Assembly (NCBI GenBank): GCA_014376655.1
Contig: JACMRC010000421.1
Coordinates: forward strand, 1-6,501
Direction of reading: 5' to 3'
DNA: 6,501 bases
From: Mucilaginibacter sp.
GTDB taxonomy: Bacteria > Bacteroidota > Bacteroidia > Sphingobacteriales > Sphingobacteriaceae
Below the pieces are notes generated by a model. The model saw nothing but the letters and a program-made list of their open reading frames with translations. It did not search any database and was not told the DNA's origin. Positions 1-6,318 of the stretch are shown here, piece after piece. Position 1 is the first letter of the stretch. Every line of letters begins with the position of its first letter. Both the position numbers and the translations under genes were made by a program.

Positions 1-1524
1 ATTAGGCCCAAACATCACAATGTTTTCTGAGTTGGTCATTACCGGCTCCAACAGGTTCTTTGGCAGCTTCATATAATCGGCTATCAAATAAGCCGGGCCA
101 CGCTTTGTCGGGAACTTGGTATCCCATAAACCTTCGGTAAGCATTTGCACAAACGAGGTTAAGCCTTCGTCCATCCATGTCCACTGGCGCTCGTCGCTGT
201 TTACTATCATCGGGAAGAAGTTATGACCTACTTCGTGAATAACCACGCCAATCATGCCATTTTTTACGGTCTCACTATAGTTGCCATCCTTATCGGTACG
301 GCCATTGTTAAAGCAGATCATTGGGTACTCCATGCCGTTTGATGCCTCTACACTTTGCGCAACCGGGTAAGGGTAGGGGAACGTGAAATGCGAGTAGCTT
401 TTTATAGTATGTGCGATAACACGGGTTGAATATTTGCTCCACAAGTTGTATGATTCTTTAGCGAAAAAGCTCATACACATAACTTTTTTAGTTTCTATAT
501 CCTGCCCCATGGCATCCCACACAAACTTGCGGGACGAAGTCCAGGCAAAATCGCGTACATCATTAGCCTGGAACACCCAAGTCTTTTTAGCTGATGATGG
601 TGCAGCTTCGGCCTTTTTAGCTTCGGCTAAGGTTACTATCTCAACAGGGGTTGCTGATCTTCTTGCTTTTTGGTAACGCGCCAATCTATCAGGACTTAGT
701 ACGGCAGCGTAGTTAATACATTCGCCTGTACCACCAACCGCATGGTCCGCCGGAACAGTTATCTGTACTTTAAAGTTACCAAAGGTCAGGGCAAATTCGC
801 CTGTACCGGTAAACTGATGGTTTTGCCATCCCTGGAAATCACTGTAAACGCATAAGCGTGGGTACCATTGCGCCATGGTAAACAAGTAATTACCATCAGC
901 CGGAAAAAACTCATAGCCACCACGACTGCCGGCATATTTTAAACGGTCGGGGATCTTATAGGTCCAGTTAACGTTAAATACAAATTGCTGGCCGGGTTTT
1001 AAAATAGCAGGCAATTCAACCCGCATCATGGTTTTGTTGATGGTGTATTTTAGGTTTTTACCTAAAGCATCTGTTATTTTGGTGATCTTATCGCCAAAGC
1101 CATTATCAGGCGAGGCGTTGTTATTACTCTCGGCAAAATCAAGCGTCGTCACAAAATTGCCTTTTGGCAACAGGCTGCTGTTTGGGTAGCCCGCGTTGTT
1201 TTTGTTGCTATGCTCGTTCTCGTCCAGCTGCAACCAAATATAGGTAAGCGGGTCGGGCGAGTTGTTGAAATAGGTAATGGTTTCGCTGCCGGTAAGTTTT
1301 AACGCCTTCTCATCAAGCTCGCACTTAATGTTGTAGTCGGCGCGTTGCTGCCAGTACTTGTTGCCGGGCGCGCCGCTGGCGGTGCGCTGCTCGTTAGGCG
1401 TAGTTAAAATGGTGCCTAATTGCTCAAACTTGTTACCATGGTTGCTGCCCGGATTGTTTTGGATATCCTGTGCGAATGTTACCGTGGTGATGGCTAAAAA
1501 TAAGCCCGTAAAAATTAGTTTCAT
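1..1524 (-). CDS. Secreted M1-family zinc metallopeptidase, 3' end outside window
   Basis: The frame is open from an ATG at 1522-1524 to the window edge: 508 residues without a stop, C-terminus missing. Residues 1-18 look like a Sec signal peptide (basic start MK, hydrophobic core, TFA before QD), so the enzyme is probably periplasmic or surface-exposed. Residues about 50-270 fit the N-terminal beta domain of M1 peptidases. The catalytic domain shows GMEYP (397-401), the counterpart of the GxMEN substrate-binding motif, then HEVGH (430-434) and the third zinc ligand E453 in WMDEG, giving the gluzincin signature HExxH-x18-E. E431 would be the general base. The catalytic tyrosine expected further on was not reached. 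An Ala/Lys-rich stretch at about 294-315 looks like a flexible insertion. The family cleaves N-terminal residues from peptides; the substrate here is unknown. Only 49 bp separate it from the HupE-like gene upstream, so co-transcription is likely. No Shine-Dalgarno is seen. Confidence 0.95.
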   Translation of the reverse strand, partial: MKLIFTGLFLAITTVTFAQDIQNNPGSNHGNKFEQLGTILTTPNEQRTASGAPGNKYWQQRADYNIKCELDEKALKLTGSETITYFNNSPDPLTYIWLQLDENEHSNKNNAGYPNSSLLPKGNFVTTLDFAESNNNASPDNGFGDKITKITDALGKNLKYTINKTMMRVELPAILKPGQQFVFNVNWTYKIPDRLKYAGSRGGYEFFPADGNYLFTMAQWYPRLCVYSDFQGWQNHQFTGTGEFALTFGNFKVQITVPADHAVGGTGECINYAAVLSPDRLARYQKARRSATPVEIVTLAEAKKAEAAPSSAKKTWVFQANDVRDFAWTSSRKFVWDAMGQDIETKKVMCMSFFAKESYNLWSKYSTRVIAHTIKSYSHFTFPYPYPVAQSVEASNGMEYPMICFNNGRTDKDGNYSETVKNGMIGVVIHEVGHNFFPMIVNSDERQWTWMDEGLTSFVQMLTEGLWDTKFPTKRGPAYLIADYMKLPKNLLEPVMTNSENIVMFGPN

Positions 1525-1573
1525 ACTTGTTGGATGAAGTTTTAGCGTATAAATAATAAGATCAGTTTAAAAG

Positions 1574-2152
1574 TTAAAGCGGCAATCTTTCAACTGCCAT
1601 TTTAATAGCCAATGCAAAAACTCCTGCGGATAAAAACAATATCCAGTCCCTGCGGGCTATCTTGCCGAAAGATAGAAAAATATAGGCGAATACTAAAATA
1701 ATAGCTACAACCAAGATCTGCCCGGCTTCTAATCCCACATTAAACCCAAACAACCCCATGCCTATAGACTGATCTTTAGCCAGCATAATGCGCACCGCGT
1801 TAGCAAAGCCCATACCGTGTATCAAACCAAAAGTTAAGGCGAGGTAATAGTTTATCCGTGCGCTGGCATCTTTTTTATCTATCTGGATAATGTTATTAAA
1901 CGCCGTAATAAAAATTGTGCAGGGGATTAAAAACTCCACCCATTTGCTGGAGAAGCGGATGATATCCAGCACGCTCAGGGCCAAAGTAAGCGAATGCCCG
2001 ATGGTGAATGCGGTAACCATTATCAGTACTTTTTTAATATCGCCAAAAGTATAAACAGCAGCTAACGCGAGGATAAATAGCTGGTGATCTAACGCGTCGG
2101 CACTGATGATATGGTGCCAACCCAGGCCAAAATAAAAAGCAAAATCAGACAT
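1574..2152 (-). CDS. HupE/UreJ-family membrane protein (putative metal transporter)
   Basis: A 192-residue polytopic membrane protein. I start it at the ATG 2150-2152 (MSDFAFYF); a TTG two codons upstream is possible but less likely. Visible family motifs are the N-terminal His/Asp cluster GWHH (11-14) with D19 and DH (22-23), GHS (52-54) in a helix, the FGLIHGMGFA segment (108-117), and GLEAGQ (140-145). About five to six hydrophobic helices can be seen, with a basic cytoplasmic-type loop (GKIARRD, 163-169). HupE/UreJ proteins are associated with nickel or cobalt supply to hydrogenase and urease, but no such enzymes are nearby, so the metal and even the transport role are inferred from the family. 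It lacks the large periplasmic N-terminal domain found in longer relatives. It sits 49 bp upstream of the M1 peptidase on the same strand and is divergent from the DUF6702 gene. Confidence 0.9.
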   Translation of the reverse strand: MSDFAFYFGLGWHHIISADALDHQLFILALAAVYTFGDIKKVLIMVTAFTIGHSLTLALSVLDIIRFSSKWVEFLIPCTIFITAFNNIIQIDKKDASARINYYLALTFGLIHGMGFANAVRIMLAKDQSIGMGLFGFNVGLEAGQILVVAIILVFAYIFLSFGKIARRDWILFLSAGVFALAIKMAVERLPL

Positions 2153-2178
2153 AAACAAGAATTGCGCGTTGAAAGCGT

Positions 2179-2186
2179 TAAATTTA
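2179..2186. promoter_or_regulatory. Possible shared -7 box of the divergent hupE-like and DUF6702 genes
   Basis: TAAATTTA matches the Bacteroidota -7 consensus TAnnTTTG at 7 of 8 positions. It is its own reverse complement, so it scores equally on both strands. It lies 23 nt before the ATG at 2210 and 26 nt before the ATG at 2152, reasonable leader distances for both genes. No TTG at about 19-21 nt upstream was found on either strand, so this is a weak call based on one element only. Confidence 0.25.
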
Positions 2187-2209
2187 GCACGTTTTTATGT
2201 TATAGCGCT

Positions 2210-2725
2210 ATGGCTCCTGCTTTTTATAATACGGTATTAGGTTTTTTTATGCTGACAGGTATTTTATCAGTCAATAAACCTGCGCCGCACCCGCTGCACG
2301 TTAGCACCACAGATATTAGCTACAACGCTAAAGAAGGTAAGCTGGAAGTAACCTGCACCATTTTTACCGATGATTTTGAAACAGCCCTCGCCAAACAAAA
2401 TCATACCAAAACCGACCTGGTAAAAGCCGATATGCACACCGCGATGGATGTACTGGTGAAAAATTACATGTCGGCAAACGTCCACATAAAAACAACCGCT
2501 GCTACTTTAGGATTTAACTACGTAGGTTTTGAGGTAGATAAAGAAGCAGTGAATGTTTACTTTGAATCAGAAAAAACACCCATACCCAAAAAGATAGATG
2601 CCGAGGTTACCTTGCTGCATAATCTGTACAGCGATCAGATGAATATTGTACACATGACGGTGAATGGCACGCGCAAGAGTGAGAAGTTGGATTACCCGAA
2701 TAAGAAGGTGACGCAAACGTTTTAG
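2210..2725 (+). CDS. Exported DUF6702-family protein
   Basis: A 171-residue protein from the ATG at 2210. A hydrophobic stretch (about 4-22) acts as signal peptide or anchor, though its n-region has no basic residue. Other possible starts are ATG 2111, which would run 42 nt antisense into the hupE-like gene, TTG 2162, which adds a basic n-region, and ATG 2249. After the export signal comes HPLHVSTTDISYN (27-39), then KLEVTCTIFTDDFETAL (44-60), and near the end LHNLYSDQMNIVHMTVNG (136-153), which I recognise as DUF6702 conserved segments. The predicted form is a mostly beta periplasmic domain with seven histidines (27, 30, 65, 76, 92, 137, 148). The function is not established. Its divergent partner is the HupE-like gene; a joint role in metal handling is inferred. 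The gene ends 131 bp before the convergent glycosyltransferase, with the palindromic repeat between them. Confidence 0.85.
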   Translation: MAPAFYNTVLGFFMLTGILSVNKPAPHPLHVSTTDISYNAKEGKLEVTCTIFTDDFETALAKQNHTKTDLVKADMHTAMDVLVKNYMSANVHIKTTAATLGFNYVGFEVDKEAVNVYFESEKTPIPKKIDAEVTLLHNLYSDQMNIVHMTVNGTRKSEKLDYPNKKVTQTF

Positions 2726-2744
2726 AAAGCCTTTAAAAGAAACA

Positions 2745-2839
2745 TGTCATTTCGATACGAGGTACGAGTGAGAAATCTTATACGAGCGATTCGTTACCTG
2801 TCATTCGTTTAAGATTTCTCCCTGCGGTTCGAAATGACA
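2745..2839. repeat. Imperfect palindromic intergenic repeat (GTCATTTCGA type)
   Basis: Two perfect 11-bp stems are nested. The outer stem is TGTCATTTCGA (2745-2755) with TCGAAATGACA (2829-2839); the inner is GAGAAATCTTA (2770-2780) with TAAGATTTCTC (2810-2820). The segments between stems are unequal, 14 nt on the left and 8 nt on the right. The left one is a 7-nt tandem pair, TACGAGG TACGAGT (2756-2769). The 29-nt apical part contains ATTCGTT twice (2789-2795, 2803-2809) and another TGTCATT (2799-2805). Each arm resembles the short dispersed repeat often seen between genes in Bacteroidota; this family assignment is from memory. Lying between two convergent genes, the hairpin could end or protect both transcripts, but neither strand has a clear T-tract. 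Confidence 0.8.
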
Positions 2840-2856
2840 AACCGGGTTGTGTTTGT

Positions 2857-4488
2857 TTATTTCCCAAATGGCACCAACCCATTCAATTGCCTGTACAATG
2901 GATAATCAGGCAGTTTCTGTTTAGATTGATGGAAGTTTTTGCAATAAAAAACCTGCAAATGTTCTTCGACCACACCGCCACGGATGATAGGGATATCTTC
3001 CAGTTGAGTTATGCTGTCGAAGAATGGGGTGCCATCATCTTTTATAGTTTCGTCGTAAGCATGGGCTTCGCCAATGATGATGCAATCTTTACCAATTAAC
3101 GCTTTCGGGTCAACCAGGAAAGCCAGGTTACGCGGGTCGCGGTTAAAAGTTACAATGTCTTTTTTGCCTTTTAGCGCCCAGTCTATTTTACCGGCCAGCC
3201 ACCAGCGGGTACTGCCTGCAAAAACGTTAGGGTTTTTTATCCAACCTTCTTTTTCAAAGCGGGTCATAACATCATCATAATCGACTCCCTGTATGGTAGG
3301 GTCTATTTTACCACCGCCAAGGCTTGCCACCCATTTTGGGCCATGGTTTTGCCAAAAGCCGGTAACTAAATGAAATCCAAGAACGGTTATAGTGACAATA
3401 GTAAAGTAAGTAGAGAAGTTTATCCACCGACGGGTAAGGCGTTTGCGCCGTTCGTCCGCGCCGTTTAGCGCTTTATCAATAGCGAAGCCCAGGGGCATAA
3501 ACAACATCATATAACCCGGTGCCTGCCAGTGAAAATGGTATTGCAAATCGGCCCATAAAGTCAGTATCGTAAAAAACACAATTGGCAATACCGCCATCCA
3601 GAAGTTAAAGCCGTATTCCCACTTTACGCGCTGTTTCCAACTGATAAACAACTGCCTGATGGTAGGGAACCAAATCCACGGCAATAACCACGCTGCCTGC
3701 CCGGCTATGCTGCGTAAAAACCAATCGATGTGTAATTGAAAAGGTTCGTCCCTTGTACCGGCGCGTGAGCCCTGCCAAACAAACGATACCCAGTTGTTTT
3801 TATAGTTCCACCAGATAACCGGCGTGGCAAAAAGTATGGTGATAAATATGGCCAAATAGGGGCCGGGATTAGTCAGCCAATGGCGTTGTTTTTTATTGGT
3901 GAGGATAAACATAAATACCCCGGCAAATAGAAATAGTACATGGTATTTGCTTAAGGTAGCCAGGCCCATGCAGATGCCAATAACGACCCACAGCCAGTAA
4001 ACTTTTCGTTTATCGGTTTTGGGGTCGAGGGGTTGTGCTTCGCCAATGCCTAATACTTTTACGATGTACCAGGTGCTTAACAGCCAAAAAAACATTAGCG
4101 GAGCATCGGGCTGGTACCAACAGGCAACGCCTACAGTAAACAGGGCACTCAGGTTCATTACCGTTACTGCCCAAAATCCGGCAGAAGCATTAAATAACTT
4201 GCGGGCCAATGCGAATAGCAGCCAGCTTGTACCGGCAAACATTAAAACGAAAGGAAAACGCAGCCCGAAATTAGTTAAACCAAACAGCCGGATACTTGCC
4301 CCACCTATCCAAAAGAATAAGGGTGGCTGATCGAAATAGCTCCAGTCTAAATGGATTGCTCCGCGAAAATAGTAGGATTCGCCGTTTCCTAAGCCGGTGT
4401 AGGCAGCTATTAAACAACGGATAAAAAAAGTAACAATAATTAATACCAGCGTATATTTTGCGGCGTTTTGTTCTGTTATTTTTTTCAT
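2857..4488 (-). CDS. GT39/PMT_2-type integral membrane glycosyltransferase
   Basis: A 543-residue protein from the ATG at 4486-4488, with about ten or more hydrophobic helices over residues 12-380 and a soluble C-terminal part (about 385-543). The GT-C fold family (ArnT/dolichyl-phosphate-mannose mannosyltransferase-like) is indicated by GNGESYYF (34-41, first loop, acidic E37), YFDQPPLFFW (51-60, D53), WYQPDAP (124-130), and HWQAPGY (320-326, counting approximate). Such enzymes transfer a sugar from a polyprenyl-phosphate donor to lipid or protein on the periplasmic side of the inner membrane. Neither donor nor acceptor can be deduced here, and no lipid A or glycan genes are adjacent. The more usual DE pair of the first-loop motif is NGE here, keeping only the glutamate. 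The gene is convergent with DUF6702 and follows the small membrane-protein gene after 123 bp, so it may have its own promoter. Confidence 0.92.
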   Translation of the reverse strand: MKKITEQNAAKYTLVLIIVTFFIRCLIAAYTGLGNGESYYFRGAIHLDWSYFDQPPLFFWIGGASIRLFGLTNFGLRFPFVLMFAGTSWLLFALARKLFNASAGFWAVTVMNLSALFTVGVACWYQPDAPLMFFWLLSTWYIVKVLGIGEAQPLDPKTDKRKVYWLWVVIGICMGLATLSKYHVLFLFAGVFMFILTNKKQRHWLTNPGPYLAIFITILFATPVIWWNYKNNWVSFVWQGSRAGTRDEPFQLHIDWFLRSIAGQAAWLLPWIWFPTIRQLFISWKQRVKWEYGFNFWMAVLPIVFFTILTLWADLQYHFHWQAPGYMMLFMPLGFAIDKALNGADERRKRLTRRWINFSTYFTIVTITVLGFHLVTGFWQNHGPKWVASLGGGKIDPTIQGVDYDDVMTRFEKEGWIKNPNVFAGSTRWWLAGKIDWALKGKKDIVTFNRDPRNLAFLVDPKALIGKDCIIIGEAHAYDETIKDDGTPFFDSITQLEDIPIIRGGVVEEHLQVFYCKNFHQSKQKLPDYPLYRQLNGLVPFGK

Positions 4489-4611
4489 TCGTAAGTATTA
4501 TTCCCGGAGTTTATTTTCCGGCGATAAAGTTCCAAAAAAAATATGAGTAATTATTTACCGAATATTAAGGCGCAAAAAATAACGAACTGCGAAGAGTAAA
4601 CTTGCAAGTAG

Positions 4612-4827
4612 CTACCCCGCTTTACGCAGTTTTATCAGCCTTAATACCAACATTACAATTATGGCTACAAAGAATACAGAACCAACACCCGAACATACAA
4701 TGCGCCAGGCCACCCCAGCTTTAAGGGCGGCAACAAATGTGCAAATAGCATAGACAGCCATTGCCGCATTTATGAATAATGATAGTCTTATCTGCTTAAT
4801 TTGGTCTGTTGCCGGCGAAGATTCCAT
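4612..4827 (-). CDS. Small two-helix membrane protein, unknown function
   Basis: A 71-residue ORF from ATG 4825-4827 to TAG. I do not recognise a family. A polar N-terminus (MESSPATDQIKQIR) precedes a first hydrophobic helix (about 15-35) and, after a short loop with W41, a second (about 43-64); the C-terminus is strongly basic (RLIKLRK, 63-69). Both termini are therefore predicted in the cytoplasm. A coding origin is supported by the coherent two-helix hairpin topology and by the way it fills an otherwise gene-free gap between the divergent kgtP (84 bp away) and the glycosyltransferase (123 bp downstream, same strand). No Shine-Dalgarno is seen, which is normal for this phylum. It could be an accessory to the glycosyltransferase or unrelated. 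Confidence 0.65.
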   Translation of the reverse strand: MESSPATDQIKQIRLSLFINAAMAVYAICTFVAALKAGVAWRIVCSGVGSVFFVAIIVMLVLRLIKLRKAG

Positions 4828-4885
4828 GCAGTAAATGTATGGAAAAATTGGCTCCTCAAAAACAAGGTAATTAATTCCAATCTGC

Positions 4886-4893
4886 TATATTTA
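4886..4893 (+). promoter_or_regulatory. Possible kgtP -7 promoter element
   Basis: TATATTTA agrees with the Bacteroidota TAnnTTTG box at 7 of 8 positions and ends 18 nt before the kgtP ATG, giving a short leader. No TTG lies at the expected 19-21 nt upstream; the nearest, at 4848-4850, is 35 nt away. The call rests on a single element. Confidence 0.25.
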
Positions 4894-4911
4894 GAACATT
4901 AAACCACCACC

Positions 4912-6216
4912 ATGCCCGACCCAATAATACAACCACCATCTACCGCCAGCCGTATCAAATCCATCATTGGTGGCTCATTGGGTAATTTGGTGGAGTGGTA
5001 CGATTGGTATGTTTATTCTGCTTTTACACTATACTTCGCGGGCGCATTTTTTCCTTCGGATAATCAAACTGTACAGCTGTTAAATACCACCGGCATATTC
5101 GCTGTCGGTTTTTTAATGCGGCCCATTGGCGGCTGGGTAATGGGTACGTATGCCGATAAACATGGCCGTAAAGCCGCGTTAACCGCATCGGTATTGTTGA
5201 TGAGTATCGGCTCATTTATTATAGCAGTAACGCCGGGATATAATCAAATTGGAATAGCCGCGCCTGTTGTATTATTGTTAGCCCGAATGCTGCAGGGCCT
5301 AAGCGTAGGCGGCGAGTACGGCACCAGCGCCACCTACCTGAGCGAAATGGCGGGCAAAAAGCGCCGTGGATTTTATTCGAGTTTCCAATATGTAACTTTA
5401 ATTGCCGGTCAGCTAATTGCATTGGGTGTGCTGGTATTATTACAACATGTTTTTTTAACCGAAGCCCAGTTACATGCCTGGGGGTGGCGCATTCCGTTCG
5501 CTATTGGGGCGGTGCTGGCTATTACCGTTATGTATTTACGGCGTAGTATGCAGGAGTCGGTTACGCTTAATGGTCATCCGCAACATATCTCAACCCGTGG
5601 CACGATAAAAGAACTGGCTAAACACCCCAAAGCTGTATTTACAGTAGTAGGATTAACCCTGGGCGGCACAGTGGCCTTTTATACATTCACTACGTATATG
5701 CAAAAGTTTTTGGTGATCACGTCCGGCTTTAGTAAGAGCAGCGCTACACTCATATCCGCATTAACATTAGTAGTATTTATGTTGTTGCAACCATTGTTTG
5801 GGCAACTATCCGACAGGATAGGCCGCAAGCCGTTGCTGATAACTTTCGGCGTAGGCGGTACATTGGCTACTGTGCCCATCTTGATAATGCTGGGCCATAC
5901 CAAAGACTTCTGGACCGCATTTAGCTTGATAATGATAGCTTTGATAATTGTAAGCGGTTACACATCCATAAACGCCGTTGTTAAAGCAGAAATGTTTCCG
6001 GCGCATGTGCGGGCGTTAGGGGTGGGGTTTCCGTATGGGGTAGCGGTGTCATTATTCGGCGGTACTGCCGAGCCACTTGCATTGGTGTTTAAAAATAATA
6101 ATCACCAGGAATGGTTTTATTGGTATGTAGCTGTTTGTGTGCTGATATCGTTATTGGTGTATATTAATATGAGAGATACAAAGGAGCATTCGAAAATGGA
6201 GGAGGTGCATGATTAG
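4912..6216 (+). CDS. kgtP: Alpha-ketoglutarate:H+ symporter (MFS, metabolite:H+ symporter family)
   Basis: A 434-residue major facilitator protein, close to the 432 residues of E. coli KgtP, which it resembles throughout when aligned from memory. Shared blocks are GNLVEWYDWYVYS (24-36), GFLMRPIGGW (66-75), the loop 2-3 motif ADKHGRK (81-87), GLSVGGEYGTSATYLSE (129-145), GFYSSFQYVTLIAGQL (153-168), WGWRIPFAIGAVLA (190-203), FYTFTTYMQK (256-265), the second loop motif QLSDRIGRK (298-306), and AEMFPAHVRALGVG (359-372). The Asp, His and Arg of the loop 2-3 motif are retained (D82, H84, R86). Twelve helices are expected in the inner membrane, importing 2-oxoglutarate with protons; related dicarboxylates are possible. 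The ATG at 4912 matches the KgtP N-terminus and has no Shine-Dalgarno. It is divergent from the small membrane gene, with no metabolic partner in the window. Confidence 0.93.
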   Translation: MPDPIIQPPSTASRIKSIIGGSLGNLVEWYDWYVYSAFTLYFAGAFFPSDNQTVQLLNTTGIFAVGFLMRPIGGWVMGTYADKHGRKAALTASVLLMSIGSFIIAVTPGYNQIGIAAPVVLLLARMLQGLSVGGEYGTSATYLSEMAGKKRRGFYSSFQYVTLIAGQLIALGVLVLLQHVFLTEAQLHAWGWRIPFAIGAVLAITVMYLRRSMQESVTLNGHPQHISTRGTIKELAKHPKAVFTVVGLTLGGTVAFYTFTTYMQKFLVITSGFSKSSATLISALTLVVFMLLQPLFGQLSDRIGRKPLLITFGVGGTLATVPILIMLGHTKDFWTAFSLIMIALIIVSGYTSINAVVKAEMFPAHVRALGVGFPYGVAVSLFGGTAEPLALVFKNNNHQEWFYWYVAVCVLISLLVYINMRDTKEHSKMEEVHD

Positions 6217-6244
6217 GCATTGGGAATTCCTTTGAGGCGGTTAG

Positions 6245-6260
6245 GCCTTGCGCGCAAGGC
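6245..6260. repeat. Perfect 16-bp palindrome
   Basis: GCCTTGCGCGCAAGGC is fully self-complementary, 28 nt after the kgtP stop. Its half-site CGCAAGGC occurs again at 6351-6358, so the left half can pair either locally or with the distant copy, giving two exclusive folds. As RNA it would be a 6-bp hairpin with a CGCG loop, extendable by A-U and G-U pairs. The following TTGCCCCCGC is not U-rich, so termination is doubtful. A dimeric protein-binding site is another possibility. Confidence 0.6.
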
Positions 6261-6290
6261 TTGCCCCCGCTCAATTGCCGCGGGATGGCT

Positions 6291-6318
6291 GTTACCTTTG
6301 TCTTGATACAAAGGTAAC
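6291..6318. repeat. Perfect 11-bp hairpin with 6-nt loop
   Basis: GTTACCTTTGT (6291-6301) and ACAAAGGTAAC (6308-6318) are exact reverse complements around the loop CTTGAT (6302-6307). The loop is itself complementary to ATCAAG (6325-6330) six nucleotides after the stem. This is the strongest local secondary structure in the window and could be the core of the surrounding repeat element. No poly-T follows on either strand. Confidence 0.8.

Noticed and set aside
2..184. Minus-strand 60-codon open frame with a GTG start
   Set aside because: It overlaps the M1 peptidase in another frame, exactly where that gene encodes the segment around its third zinc ligand and beyond. The M1 frame has a clear family match and this one has none.
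434..676. Plus-strand 80-codon open frame
   Set aside because: It lies wholly antisense to the M1 peptidase and has no recognisable motif.
2111..2209. Upstream ATG extension of the DUF6702 gene
   Set aside because: It would overlap the start of the divergent HupE-like gene by 42 nt and adds a highly charged stretch before the export signal, which is atypical. The ATG at 2210 is preferred.
4019..4330. Plus-strand 103-codon open frame
   Set aside because: It is antisense to the well-supported glycosyltransferase, of mixed composition and without family features.
4504..4521. Small hairpin CCGGA/TCCGG in the glycosyltransferase leader
   Set aside because: It has only 5 bp with an 8-nt loop and no supporting features, so it is within chance expectation.
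4828..4850. TACATTTA-like box just before the small membrane gene (minus strand)
   Set aside because: It lies so close to the ATG that the transcript would be essentially leaderless, and no TTG lies at proper spacing.
5024..6006. Several minus-strand open frames of 63-74 codons
   Set aside because: All lie opposite kgtP, whose frame matches its family along the full length. They look like antisense shadows.
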